A stretch of 35,208 bases of DNA, from positions 1 through 35,208 of the forward strand of contig JAKSCD010000434.1 in assembly GCA_022360775.1 (NCBI GenBank). The letters run 5' to 3'. This DNA comes from Sneathiellales bacterium. Its GTDB lineage: Bacteria > Pseudomonadota > Alphaproteobacteria > Sneathiellales > Sneathiellaceae. The translations under genes were made by a program, and so were the position numbers. Positions 27,488 through 35,208 of the stretch are shown one piece after another (position 1 is the first letter of the stretch; each line of letters begins with the position of its first letter). Under the pieces are notes generated by a model. That model saw only the letters and a list, made by a program, of their open reading frames with translations. It ran no database searches and was not told the origin of the DNA.

Positions 27488-27648
27488 GCGACACCTGTCT
27501 AATCTGAAAACTGAAAGGCCTCTCTCTACCATAGAAGTCATCAGAATATTCCGAAAATTTGATCGAATTAACACATTTTTAGGTGCTTCTTGTCACCATG
27601 TATCGCTGATGGTCCTCATTTGGCTTTAGGTATGGATTGGGAGTTGTC

Positions 27649-28416
27649 GTGAGTATGGCACAGAAAAAGATGTATTCAGCAGAAATCAGGCAGCTTCAGC
27701 GCGACAGCGCGGGATCAGAGGATGGTGAAGCAGGCGGCGGTATCAGCCAGCAGCAATTTGAAGAGCTGATGGAAGGTATCAATGCAATTCGCGGTGATAT
27801 TGCGAATGGTGCCGGGCATAACAGCGAAGATGTTGGCCAGGCCGCAGCGGCAGCCGTCAATGATGCTGTTCTCCAGGATTTGCGCAAAGAATTTGGGGAG
27901 GCCCTGGAGCTTAAGAACGAGCTTGAGGAGCTTTCCAAGGTTATCATGGAAACGCGCCGTGAAATTGCCTCCCTAAATGCTCATGAAAAAGGCCCGAAAA
28001 TTCACGCGATGACAGATCAGCTCGATGCTGTTGTCGGAGATACGGAGGCCGCGACAAATACCATCCTGGAAGCCGTTGAAGTTATTGAAGATAAAAACGA
28101 GAGCCTGCAGCTAAATGCCACCGATCCTGACGAGTTGGAAATCACCGAAGGCATTGGTAATGCTGTAATGAAGATTTATGAGGCCTGTAACTTCCAGGAT
28201 ATTACCGGCCAACGTATTTCAAAAGTTGTAGGAACACTGAAATTTGTGGAAGACCGCATCGCTGCGATGATTGATATCCTCGGCGGCGAAGGCGAACTTG
28301 GTAATCTGCAGGCGGTTGAAGAAGAGGTCCGCATGGATGGCGATGTTGAGCTGAGTGGTCCAACTGTCGAAGGGCAGGAAATCTCCCAGGATGAAATCGA
28401 CGCGTTGTTTGATTAA
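27649..28416 (+). CDS. cheZ: Protein phosphatase CheZ
   Basis: CheZ speeds dephosphorylation of the response regulator CheY-P. The 255-residue product from GTG 27649 (GGGAG 5 nt upstream) is mostly predicted helix, as expected for the long four-helix-bundle dimer. The active-site block is ACNFQDITGQRISKVV, with D184 and Q188 in the places of E. coli D143 and Q147. The C-terminal ISQDEIDALFD is the CheY-binding tail; it closely resembles the FliM N-terminal CheY-binding peptide. Alternative starts are TTG 27637 and ATG 27655. No flagellar gene is nearby. Its stop codon overlaps the stop of thrB, encoded on the other strand, within a TTAA. Confidence 0.92.
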   Translation: MSMAQKKMYSAEIRQLQRDSAGSEDGEAGGGISQQQFEELMEGINAIRGDIANGAGHNSEDVGQAAAAAVNDAVLQDLRKEFGEALELKNELEELSKVIMETRREIASLNAHEKGPKIHAMTDQLDAVVGDTEAATNTILEAVEVIEDKNESLQLNATDPDELEITEGIGNAVMKIYEACNFQDITGQRISKVVGTLKFVEDRIAAMIDILGGEGELGNLQAVEEEVRMDGDVELSGPTVEGQEISQDEIDALFD

Positions 28417-29384
28417 TCAATTCCATAGGCGGAGACGGATTTCACATCTTTGTGGAACCGTATTTTTCTTAGATATTCAAAGGGGTTCTTGGGTTTAACA
28501 AGAGCCCCTTCTACTTGGTTGATCCAGTCATATAATCTTGTGAGATAAAATCTTAAAGCAGCGCCCTGGCAGAGCAGGGGCAATGTTTCAAATTCCCTGT
28601 CTGTCATTTTACGAACAGCCTGGTATCCCTGAAGGAGCTTGCGTGCCTTGGTGATATTGAAACTGGCATCGCTTTCAAAGCACCAGGCGTTCAAGCAAAC
28701 AGCGACGTCATAGGCCAAAAAATCATTGCAGGCAAAATAATAGTCAATGACACCGCTTACCCGGTCGTTGAGAAAGAAAATATTGTCAGGAAACAGATCT
28801 GCATGGATAACACCTGACGGAAGGTCTGAAGGCCAGTGTTTTTCCAAATGTGTAATCTCTTCCCTTACTTCTTCCAACTCAACTGGCGGAACAGATTTCG
28901 TGTTTTCATTGTCGTTCACACAGGCATTAAACAAGGGACGCCAGTTTTCAAGTGTGAGGGAATTTTCTCGTTTCAGGGAAAACCCTTCTGCCGCTATGTG
29001 AAGCTTCGCAAGGGCTTCTCCTAATTGAAAGCAATGCTGCGCTGAAATTCTGCGAATGGAGCGGCCTTCCAGAAATTCAATGATTGCAGCAGGTTTTCCT
29101 GCCAGTGTGGTCAGGGTCTTTCCAGCAAGATTAAGGATTGGCCTGGGCGAGACAAAATTCTGATCAGCAAGGTGTTCCATTAACCCAAGGAAAAAAGGTA
29201 AATCCTGTTCTCGAACACGTTTTTCGTAAATCGTGAGGATAAAATGACTTTTCTCGGTATGAAGGAGAAAGTTCGAATTTTCTACTCCCTCGGCAATCCC
29301 CTTGCAGGAAAGAATCTCGCCGATGGGATATTCGCTTTCCAAAAAATCAAGATCTTCATCGGAAATGTCGGTATAGACAGCCAT
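28413..29384 (-). CDS. thrB: Homoserine kinase (APH-fold type)
   Basis: ThrB phosphorylates homoserine to O-phosphohomoserine, the substrate of ThrC. The 323-residue product belongs to the aminoglycoside-phosphotransferase-fold type used by alphaproteobacteria, not the GHMP type of E. coli. Visible features are GIAEGVENSNFLL (nucleotide loop), FILTIYEKRV, the catalytic loop VIHADLFPDNIFF, and VIDYYFACNDFLAYDVAVCLNAW. It lies 23 nt after ispH on the same strand, a classical alphaproteobacterial pair. It converges on cheZ with overlapping stop codons. Confidence 0.95.
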   Translation of the reverse strand: MAVYTDISDEDLDFLESEYPIGEILSCKGIAEGVENSNFLLHTEKSHFILTIYEKRVREQDLPFFLGLMEHLADQNFVSPRPILNLAGKTLTTLAGKPAAIIEFLEGRSIRRISAQHCFQLGEALAKLHIAAEGFSLKRENSLTLENWRPLFNACVNDNENTKSVPPVELEEVREEITHLEKHWPSDLPSGVIHADLFPDNIFFLNDRVSGVIDYYFACNDFLAYDVAVCLNAWCFESDASFNITKARKLLQGYQAVRKMTDREFETLPLLCQGAALRFYLTRLYDWINQVEGALVKPKNPFEYLRKIRFHKDVKSVSAYGID

Positions 29385-29407
29385 TCTTTAATCTTCTTTC
29401 AGGTATT

Positions 29408-30352
29408 TCAGGCTTGTTCTAAAATTCTCGGGAGTTTAAAGGTAACGCGCTCTTTACCCGTTACGACTTCCTCGATTGTAATTTCATACTGCTTTGAAAA
29501 AGCATCAATAACTTCCTCGACCAGCTCTTCCGGTGCTGAAGCTCCCGCAGTGATTCCTATTCTCTGGGAGTGTGAGAGCTTCTCCCAGGGGATATCCGTC
29601 GCTCGCTGAACAAGACCTGTTACCGCGCATCCTGAATTCTTGGCAACCTCAACCAGACGCATCGAATTCGATGAGTTTGGCGCACCAATTACCAGTATGG
29701 CATCACATTGCTCCGCCAGATCTTTAACCGCGGCCTGCCTGTTGGTGGTTGCGTAGCAGATATCCTCTTTTTTCGGGGCCGAGATGGACGGAAAGCGCTT
29801 GTTCAGGATAGCAACGATATCGCGTGTTTCATCAACTGACAAAGTTGTTTGCGTGAGATAGGCAAGAGTTGAACTTGGATTTTGCGGCACAAATTTTTCG
29901 GCGTCTTCAACAGTCTCAATGAGGCTTATACGCCCCTCAGGCAACTGCCCCATTGTTCCTATGACCTCAGGATGTCCTTTATGGCCGATTAGAACAATCT
30001 CATGACCATCCTTGTCATGACGTTCAGCTTCACGGTGAACTTTACTCACCAGAGGGCAGGTCGCATCTATATAGAACATTTTTCTGTCTTCTGCCTCTGC
30101 AGGAACCGCTTTTGCTACACCATGAGCCGAGAAGATTACCGGTACATCTTTTGGTACATCCTTTAACTCATCGACAAAAACCGCCCCTTTTTTCTCCAGG
30201 TTTTCGACGACAAATCTGTTATGTACAATCTCATGACGTACATATACCGGAGCACCATACTTTTCCAAAGTGCGTTCAACGATCTGGATTGCGCGGTCAA
30301 CGCCAGCGCAGAAACCGCGGGGAGCTGCAAGTAACAGAGTGCGTTTTTCCAT
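29408..30352 (-). CDS. ispH: 4-hydroxy-3-methylbut-2-enyl diphosphate reductase
   Basis: IspH is the last enzyme of the methylerythritol phosphate pathway, reducing HMBPP to IPP and DMAPP. The 314-residue product has the three cluster cysteines C15 (RGFCAGV), C99 (IDATCPLV) and C199 ([10 protein letters not shown]). Substrate residues are present in [27 protein letters not shown] and TQTT. The SSNS phosphate-binding block is in [13 protein letters not shown]. Its product feeds polyprenyl tails for UbiA at the window's left end. ATG 30352 is standard. It is divergent from the lipoprotein gene across 187 nt. Confidence 0.97.
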   Translation of the reverse strand: MEKRTLLLAAPRGFCAGVDRAIQIVERTLEKYGAPVYVRHEIVHNRFVVENLEKKGAVFVDELKDVPKDVPVIFSAHGVAKAVPAEAEDRKMFYIDATCPLVSKVHREAERHDKDGHEIVLIGHKGHPEVIGTMGQLPEGRISLIETVEDAEKFVPQNPSSTLAYLTQTTLSVDETRDIVAILNKRFPSISAPKKEDICYATTNRQAAVKDLAEQCDAILVIGAPNSSNSMRLVEVAKNSGCAVTGLVQRATDIPWEKLSHSQRIGITAGASAPEELVEEVIDAFSKQYEITIEEVVTGKERVTFKLPRILEQA

Positions 30353-30539
30353 CGTTTATACCTGGTCGCCTGTCCTGAAAAATCAAATAATTCAAGAATT
30401 TCGTCTGTCTGATGCCCTGATGCTTGCTAAAATTACCGGAGCATCCTAAATTCGGCGCATTAGTATAGCAAATTGCCAGAAGATGCCAGTATTACAGGAA
30501 AATCTAACTGTATTGGGCTGAAGGAGAGACTAGTCGGGG

Positions 30540-31106
30540 ATGGTACGCTTTTCAAGTTTTGCGAAAACAGTTACAGCGCTGTCTGCGATCGTTTTCCTGT
30601 CTGCCTGCAGCAGCAATCTGGATACTGATATTACAGGGATCTTCAGTCCCAAAACACCACTTCCCTGTCCGCGTGTATCAGTCCTTCCCAATGCGGATAG
30701 CGTCACCATTTTTCGAGAAGGGCCTGGCCGGGATCTGGTCGATGTCCTTTATGAAGGGGTTATTGCTCCCGTCAGTGGTGAGTGCTTTTATGAAGACGAC
30801 GACAGTAAACTTGTTGTCGAGCTTATTTTGAGGATAGGCGCGATCAAAGGGCCTGCAGCTGTATCGCAGTCGCAAGACTTCCCGTTCTTTGTAGCGATTG
30901 CGCGCAATGATAAACGCATTATCGCCAAGAAAGTTCTGAACAGCCCTGTAGAGGTCCAGGAAGGGCGCAGGAGAGGTGCAGTACAGGAAGAGATTGTCCA
31001 TCAGATCCCCCTTCCTGCCGGGCTGGATGGAAGACATTATACAATTGTCTTGGGATTTCAGCTGACGAAAGAGCAGTTGGAGTATAATCGCAAGGCAGCA
31101 AATTAA
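30540..31106 (+). CDS. Conserved-looking lipoprotein of unknown function
   Basis: The 188-residue product carries a lipoprotein signal peptide with lipobox L-S-A-C, lipidated Cys at 23. The residue after Cys is Ser, which favours outer-membrane sorting by the usual rule. The mature part has PCPRVSVLPNADSVTIFREGPGRDLVDVLYEG, paired cysteines (C43, C82) that could form a disulfide, and mixed beta-strand content. I recognise it only as resembling uncharacterised alphaproteobacterial lipoproteins. AAGGAG lies upstream but rather far from ATG 30540. It ends at a hairpin shared with the chemoreceptor gene. Confidence 0.8.
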   Translation: MVRFSSFAKTVTALSAIVFLSACSSNLDTDITGIFSPKTPLPCPRVSVLPNADSVTIFREGPGRDLVDVLYEGVIAPVSGECFYEDDDSKLVVELILRIGAIKGPAAVSQSQDFPFFVAIARNDKRIIAKKVLNSPVEVQEGRRRGAVQEEIVHQIPLPAGLDGRHYTIVLGFQLTKEQLEYNRKAAN

Positions 31107-31136
31107 AAAAGCCGCCTGAAGAATAGACGGCTTTTA
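31105..31136. terminator. Bidirectional terminator between the lipoprotein and chemoreceptor genes
   Basis: AAAAGCCG (31107-31114) pairs with CGGCTTTT (31128-31135) across a 13-nt loop. The hairpin directly follows the lipoprotein stop. Read on the minus strand, it ends in a run of six T and lies just beyond the chemoreceptor stop, so it is the stronger terminator for that gene. Confidence 0.75.
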
Positions 31137-31154
31137 GACGTCTGGGCTGAAAAA

Positions 31155-32450
31155 TCAGACAACTTTTCTGACATGCTCGAGGAAGCTTGAAACCTGTCCT
31201 TCAAGCCCGGCAGATTGTTCTTGCAAAATATTGGCAGTTTGCAGGAGGCTTCCGCTTGTTTTGGAGGTTTCTTCCGCCGCAGTTTGAACGGTTGAAATAT
31301 TATCCGAGACAGAGCGTGTATTGTCAGAGGCATTGAGCACACTGGCAGCAATTTCTTTTGTTGCACTATTTTGCTGATCCATCGCCGAGGAGATCGCTGT
31401 CATGGAAATGTTGATTTCTCCAAATGTCGAATTAATTGTTTCCATTGAATTCACAGCTTCAGATGTTGCGTTTTGAATCTCAACGATCTGGGAACTGATA
31501 TCTTCGGTCGCTTTTGCCGTTTGATTGGCAAGGTTTTTCACTTCATTGGCGACAACTGCAAATCCTTTTCCGGCATCTCCAGCGCGCGCCGCCTCAATCG
31601 TCGCGTTTAGCGCAAGCAGGTTTGTCTGACTGGCAATATCCTCAATCAGTTTTACAACCTCACCAATGGATTGTGCGGCTTCAGCAAGGCCTCTGATTTT
31701 GCTATTTCCGCTTTCGACCATTTCACTGGCAGAATTTGTACTATCAAGTGAATGATGAACCTGACGGCCAATTTCATGAATGGATGCGGACATCTCCTCG
31801 GCCGAGCTTGCGACGGTTTGTACGCTGGACGAAGCACTGGTAGCCGCATTTCCAACTTTTTCAACTTGTGAAGCGGTACTTCCCGCATGATTGGAGAGGC
31901 TGTCTGCAGAAGAATGCAGCGCTTGAACTGTTCCATTTATAGACTTGGAAACCGCACCAATCGTGTTTTCGAACTCAGAGACAATGTCATCAAATTCATG
32001 AGCCTTGGAGGCGAAGGATTGCGTGCTTTTATTGATCGCTCTTGCAGTATACTGAAAGGAACCGCTCATATCCGTTTCAAGGATGCGCCGATAATATTTC
32101 TGTTCTGCCACATGTTTCATTGATGCTTCAGCTTCGCGCAGGAAAGCATCTGTTCTGTCTGCCAGTTCATTAATAGACCACATGAGCTGTCGGCATGGGC
32201 TATCCAGATCAATCCCGACAATCCGGGCTTCAAAATCCCCTTTGGAGAGACGAATGCAGATCTCTTCAATACGAGAGATTTCCTCTTTCAAAACCGATGC
32301 CTCGGAAGAGGTTTCCGAAGGAGTATCTGACGACAAACCCTGACGTTTAAGATCTGCCAGCGCTTTTTTTGCCTTTCTGGCATCATTGAAGAATTTAAAT
32401 GCTGCGAGCGCAGGGATTGCAAAGGCGATTGCGATATAAAGAAACTGCAT
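31155..32450 (-). CDS. Methyl-accepting chemotaxis protein without a sensor domain (CetA-like)
   Basis: The 431-residue chemoreceptor has one N-terminal helix (about 3-20) and no second helix, so there is no periplasmic ligand domain. A HAMP-like stretch (about 55-140, with [14 protein letters not shown]) leads to the signalling domain. The conserved hairpin tip is at 268-312 ([19 protein letters not shown], then [15 protein letters not shown]), which binds CheA and CheW. No C-terminal CheR/CheB pentapeptide is seen; the protein ends EHVRKVV. It follows an Aer-like PAS gene by 66 nt on the same strand. The likely job is to relay signals from that PAS protein, as CetA does with CetB in Campylobacter. 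This is inference from domain make-up and adjacency. GGGA lies about 10 nt before ATG 32450. Confidence 0.93.
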   Translation of the reverse strand: MQFLYIAIAFAIPALAAFKFFNDARKAKKALADLKRQGLSSDTPSETSSEASVLKEEISRIEEICIRLSKGDFEARIVGIDLDSPCRQLMWSINELADRTDAFLREAEASMKHVAEQKYYRRILETDMSGSFQYTARAINKSTQSFASKAHEFDDIVSEFENTIGAVSKSINGTVQALHSSADSLSNHAGSTASQVEKVGNAATSASSSVQTVASSAEEMSASIHEIGRQVHHSLDSTNSASEMVESGNSKIRGLAEAAQSIGEVVKLIEDIASQTNLLALNATIEAARAGDAGKGFAVVANEVKNLANQTAKATEDISSQIVEIQNATSEAVNSMETINSTFGEINISMTAISSAMDQQNSATKEIAASVLNASDNTRSVSDNISTVQTAAEETSKTSGSLLQTANILQEQSAGLEGQVSSFLEHVRKVV

Positions 32451-32516
32451 TGGGAAGATTCCCTTAATTTATTAGTTTTTGTTTGTTGGCTTGAGGGGCT
32501 GATTAAACTCTCGATT

Positions 32517-33044
32517 TTAATGCAGCGAAAAGAGCCAGCGATGGTAATTTCCACCTGCATTCTGGATATGATCATTCAGCAACCGAAGAGAGGTTTGCAG
32601 TCCTTGTTTCGGAGAATTGCTTTCGTTCTCTACCTCGACAAGCTTTTGATAAAGCGGTGCAATTGTTCCGGATACGATAGCCGGATCGACGCAGCGGCGA
32701 TTCGAGTGATATGAGCGACATTCGCCATCTGTAGAGATCGAAGGGGTGACATGAGCCAAAACCCAATAATGATCACCGTTCTTGCAGAGGTTTTTGACAT
32801 AAGCAAAAACTTCTTCCCCTGCTTTCAACTGTTGCCATAGAAACTGGAAGATTGATCTCGGCATATCCGGATGGCGAATTAGATTGTGCTGGATACCCAG
32901 AACTTCTTCTTCTTTGAAATCAGAAATTTCGAGAAATTTCCTGTTGGCATATATGATCTTACCGGACAAATCGGTTTTACTAACGATAATCTCTTTTTCG
33001 CCTAAAACGCGTTCATGACCAGTGGGCGGGATACTTGGTTTCAT
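32517..33044 (-). CDS. Aer-like PAS domain protein (CetB-like energy-taxis sensor)
   Basis: The 175-residue soluble protein is mainly one PAS domain (about 15-135). Its core closely follows the FAD-binding PAS of E. coli Aer: HNLIRHPDMPRSIFQ and VKNLCKNGDHYWVLAHVTP, then APLYQKL. R57, H58 and D60 (from ATG 33044) occupy the positions linked to FAD binding in Aer. Unlike Aer, it stops after the PAS with a tail of about 40 residues, and has no membrane segment or signalling domain. The next gene supplies those parts. A GTG 12 nt further upstream is an alternative start; neither has a clear ribosome site. It probably senses redox state through FAD and talks to the adjacent chemoreceptor. Confidence 0.87.
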   Translation of the reverse strand: MKPSIPPTGHERVLGEKEIIVSKTDLSGKIIYANRKFLEISDFKEEEVLGIQHNLIRHPDMPRSIFQFLWQQLKAGEEVFAYVKNLCKNGDHYWVLAHVTPSISTDGECRSYHSNRRCVDPAIVSGTIAPLYQKLVEVENESNSPKQGLQTSLRLLNDHIQNAGGNYHRWLFSLH

Positions 33045-33196
33045 GGTTTGGAACACCGTAATGTAAAAAATCTACTGCGGGCATACTCGTGTCAATTGGT
33101 TAAAAGTTTGTAAGTCAACTTGCGAAAATCTGCGACATTCTGACGCATAATCTGTTTTCTTTTCGCTAAACTTCAGGAGAGAACAGTTTTGTTCGT

Positions 33197-33224
33197 TTGA
33201 CAGATCGATTTCCTTCACTATTAT
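33197..33224 (+). promoter_or_regulatory. Promoter of the glycine cleavage operon
   Basis: TTGACA (33197-33202) and TATTAT (33219-33224) are separated by 16 bp. The predicted start, near 33231, lies just before the glycine riboswitch, so this promoter would transcribe both aptamers and the gcv genes. Confidence 0.65.
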
Positions 33225-33244
33225 TCCCCTCAATATACAGATGA

Positions 33245-33426
33245 TCCCTGCGGGAGAGACAACTGCTGTTGTCGCCGAAGGAGCAACCGCCCCGGAAACT
33301 CTCAGGCACCCGGACCGTAGGGGGATGAAACTCTGGAAAGCAAACCGATACTCGGTTTCACCGAAGGGGTAAGCAGCGTCCAGCCGGATGATGTCAAATC
33401 TCTCAGGTCCTTAAGACAGAGGGGGT
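33245..33426 (+). promoter_or_regulatory. Tandem glycine riboswitch
   Basis: Two glycine aptamers lie back to back upstream of gcvT. The first (about 33245-33324) has the conserved GCGGGAGAGAC, GCCGAAGGAGCAA and AACTCTCAGGCACCCGGACCG elements. The second (about 33325-33426) has ACTCTGGAAAGC, CACCGAAGGGGTAAGC, ATCTCTCAGGTCC and GACAGAGGGGG. Such pairs sense glycine and usually turn on the glycine cleavage genes when glycine is plentiful. No hairpin with a T run lies between 33427 and gcvT, so control of translation start is more likely than termination. The exact aptamer edges are approximate. Confidence 0.93.
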
Positions 33427-33481
33427 AGCGTCGATGTGTAAGCGTCGAGGCAGGACCCGCTTTGCTGGAATGAGAGATATT

Positions 33482-34591
33482 ATGGGTGAAACAACTGCGG
33501 TTAATCGTACAGTTCTTTATGACTTGCATATCGAGCAAGGAGCCAAGATGGTTCCTTTCGCAGGATATGATATGCCGGTTCAATATCCTCTGGGAATAAT
33601 GAAGGAGCATCTGCATACCCGTGAAGCTGCAGGTCTTTTTGATGTATCCCATATGGGACAGGTCGTCATCTCTGGCGATAACCCCGCAAAATCCATAGAA
33701 AAACTTGTTCCTGGCGATATCCAGGCCCTTCAGCCTGGAGAGATGCGCTACACCTTTTTCACCAATGAAGAAGGCGGAATACTGGATGACCTGATCGTAA
33801 CGCGGCGCGAAAAGGATCTTTTCGTCGTTGTGAATGCTGCCTGCAAGGAACAGGATATCAAGATCCTGACAGAAGGACTTGCAGGAGAAGCGACGGTTAC
33901 CGAGCTCGCCGATCGGGCGTTGGTCGCCCTGCAGGGACCAAAAGCGTCAGATGTTCTTTCCCGTTATAATCCTGCTGTTTCAAACATGCTCTTCATGACC
34001 TATCAGGAAATGGAAATTGATGGCATCCCGTGTTTTGTGACCCGTTCAGGCTATACAGGTGAGGATGGCTACGAAATTTCCATTCCGGCGGAAAAAGCAG
34101 CAGATGTTTGCCGCAAGTTGCTGGCGGAGGCTGAGGTGGAGGCTATTGGTCTGGGGGCTCGCGATTCTTTGCGCCTCGAAGCCGGTTTATGTCTCTATGG
34201 CCATGATCTGACACCTGAAACAACACCGGTTTCTGCAGGTCTCCTTTGGGCGATCAGTAAACGCCGCCGTGAGGAAGGCGGCTTTCCGGGTGCCGATGTT
34301 ATCCTGAAAGAGATTGCAGAAAAGCCGGCTATGAAGCGTGTAGGGATCCTGCCTGAAGGCCGTGCACCTGCGCGGGAGCATACAGAAATAGCAGATATGG
34401 ATGGCAATATTGTCGGCGAAATTACTTCCGGCAGTTTTGGACCGAGCATGGAGGCCCCTGTGGCCATGGGATATGTTCCATTGGCCTTATCGGCCTCAGG
34501 AACGGAACTTCAACTCATTGTACGTGGCAAGGCGAGAGCCGCAAAGGTCGCCAAAATGCCATTTGTCGAGCAGAGATATTATCGGGGATAA
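33482..34591 (+). CDS. gcvT: Glycine cleavage system T protein (aminomethyltransferase)
   Basis: GcvT transfers the methylene group from the lipoyl-bound intermediate on GcvH to tetrahydrofolate, releasing ammonia. I chose ATG 33482 (GAGAGA 4 nt upstream), which gives 369 residues and the normal opening VLYDLHIEQGAKMVPFAGYDMPVQY. A frame from ATG 33434 would run into the riboswitch leader and adds 16 Arg-rich residues with no family support. Other motifs are GLFDVSHMGQ, ALQGPKASD, SGYTGEDGYEI and LGARDSLRLEAGLCLYGHD. gcvH follows after 33 nt. Confidence 0.96.
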   Translation: MGETTAVNRTVLYDLHIEQGAKMVPFAGYDMPVQYPLGIMKEHLHTREAAGLFDVSHMGQVVISGDNPAKSIEKLVPGDIQALQPGEMRYTFFTNEEGGILDDLIVTRREKDLFVVVNAACKEQDIKILTEGLAGEATVTELADRALVALQGPKASDVLSRYNPAVSNMLFMTYQEMEIDGIPCFVTRSGYTGEDGYEISIPAEKAADVCRKLLAEAEVEAIGLGARDSLRLEAGLCLYGHDLTPETTPVSAGLLWAISKRRREEGGFPGADVILKEIAEKPAMKRVGILPEGRAPAREHTEIADMDGNIVGEITSGSFGPSMEAPVAMGYVPLALSASGTELQLIVRGKARAAKVAKMPFVEQRYYRG

Positions 34592-34624
34592 CCCCTTAAA
34601 GCATAAAAGCTAGGGAATTGAAAA

Positions 34625-34999
34625 ATGAGCATTAAATACACTGAAGATCATGAATGGGTATCGGTTGATGGCGATGTTGCCACAATTGGTATCAGCGATT
34701 ATGCCCAGCAGCAGCTTGGCGATGTCGTTTTTGTTGAAGTACCGGAAATTGGTGCTGATCTGAACAAGGGTGATGAACTTGCCGTTGTTGAAAGTGTTAA
34801 AGCCGCCTCTGAAGTTTACGCGCCGGTTGCCGGTGAGGTACTGGAAGTAAACGAAGAGCTCGAAGGGACGCCATCACTGGTTAATGATGAGGCACTGGGA
34901 CAGGGCTGGTTCGCCAAAATCAAAATCAGTGATGCGTCCGAGCTCGATCAGCTCATGGATGACAATGCCTACAAAGCCTATATTGAGGGTCTTGGTTAA
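34625..34999 (+). CDS. gcvH: Glycine cleavage system H protein
   Basis: GcvH is the lipoyl carrier that shuttles the aminomethyl group between the P, T and L proteins. The 124-residue length is typical. The lipoylated lysine is K59 in [19 protein letters not shown], and the start [15 protein letters not shown] is the family N-terminus. Its stop overlaps the gcvPA start by 1 nt (TAATG), showing translational coupling. Confidence 0.97.
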   Translation: MSIKYTEDHEWVSVDGDVATIGISDYAQQQLGDVVFVEVPEIGADLNKGDELAVVESVKAASEVYAPVAGEVLEVNEELEGTPSLVNDEALGQGWFAKIKISDASELDQLMDDNAYKAYIEGLG

Positions 35000-35208
35000 T
35001 GAGATACATGCCGCATACTGCCGAGGACCGGCAGGCCATGCTGGAGAGGATCGGTGTCGGATCGGTAGATGAACTGTTCACTGATATTCCTCAGGATGCA
35101 CGGTTAAAAGGATTACTGGATCTGCCTGAGCATGCACCTGAAATGGTGGTGGATGCTAAAATGCAGGCTTACGGCGCGAAAAACCTTTCACCCTCGCAAG
35201 CGCCGTTC
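34999..35208 (+). CDS. gcvPA: Glycine dehydrogenase (decarboxylating) subunit 1, N-terminal fragment
   Basis: From ATG 34999 the frame is open to the window end (70 residues). [20 protein letters not shown] followed by SVDELFTDIP matches the N-terminus of the split P-protein alpha chain rather than the single-chain GcvP, whose N-terminus differs. The P protein decarboxylates glycine using pyridoxal phosphate; the PLP lysine lies in the beta subunit, expected downstream outside the window. The start overlaps the gcvH stop. Confidence 0.92.
   Translation, partial: MRYMPHTAEDRQAMLERIGVGSVDELFTDIPQDARLKGLLDLPEHAPEMVVDAKMQAYGAKNLSPSQAPF

Noticed and set aside
32452-32463. GGGAA-GA-TTCCC inverted repeat at the chemoreceptor ribosome site
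   Set aside because: The 2-nt spacer is too short to fold as a hairpin; without a second copy or conservation data it is not worth calling an operator.
33434-33481. N-terminal extension of gcvT starting at the riboswitch edge
   Set aside because: The 16 Arg-rich residues do not fit the family N-terminus and the ATG lacks a proper ribosome site.

Overview
This window looks like chromosomal DNA of a free-living, probably motile and aerobic, moderate-GC alphaproteobacterium. The evidence is a plant-type glutamate-cysteine ligase, an aa3 oxidase operon with ctaB, a CoxF-like small ORF and ctaG between coxA and coxC, a choline/APH-fold homoserine kinase next to ispH, a mitochondrial-processing-peptidase-like M16 protease beside thrC, a CheZ phosphatase, and a split glycine decarboxylase (gcvPA start). 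A Sneathiella-like or other Rhodospirillales-related organism is my guess from gene order only. I see no phage, insertion sequence, CRISPR array, tRNA or rRNA.

Layout. At 1-762 (-) is the N-terminal part of ubiA (ubiquinone synthesis). At 849-8014 (-) are two tandem, closely related type Va autotransporters of about 1150 residues each, which form the main accessory locus. At 8231-10490 (+) are rsmE and gshA. At 10622-12156 are an unrecognised six-helix membrane protein (+) and a single-heme MauG/cytochrome-c-peroxidase-like protein (-), which sits 4 nt behind tldD (-, to 13594). The 484-nt gap 13595-14078 carries two candidate promoters and two FNR-type boxes. It precedes the cytochrome aa3 operon coxB-coxA-ctaB-small ORF-ctaG-coxC (14079-19078), which is closed by a strong terminator. 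SURF1, an M32 carboxypeptidase, thrC, an M16 peptidase and a GNAT acetyltransferase follow on the same strand to 24900.

At 24905-31106 genes alternate strands: yqgE (-), a stand-alone DsbD N-terminal-domain protein (+), a type II peroxiredoxin (+), rnhA (-), cheZ (+), thrB and ispH (-), and a lipoprotein (+). At 31155-33044 (-) an Aer-like FAD-PAS protein and a membrane-anchored chemoreceptor without a sensor domain form a two-gene unit that resembles a split energy-taxis receptor (CetB/CetA-like). At 33197-35208 a good sigma-70-type promoter, a tandem glycine riboswitch and gcvT-gcvH-gcvPA (cut by the window end) make the glycine cleavage operon.

Themes. Respiration (ubiquinone, aa3 oxidase and its heme/copper assembly factors), threonine/glycine metabolism (thrC, thrB, gcv), thiol and peroxide handling (gshA, peroxiredoxin, DsbD-like) and chemotaxis (cheZ, PAS-MCP pair) dominate. 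The points most worth a second look are the overlapping FNR boxes at the cox promoter, the split Aer-type receptor, the autotransporter pair with RTX-like GDD repeats, the unknown membrane protein with conserved-looking acidic/histidine residues, and cheZ wedged between thrB and rnhA.
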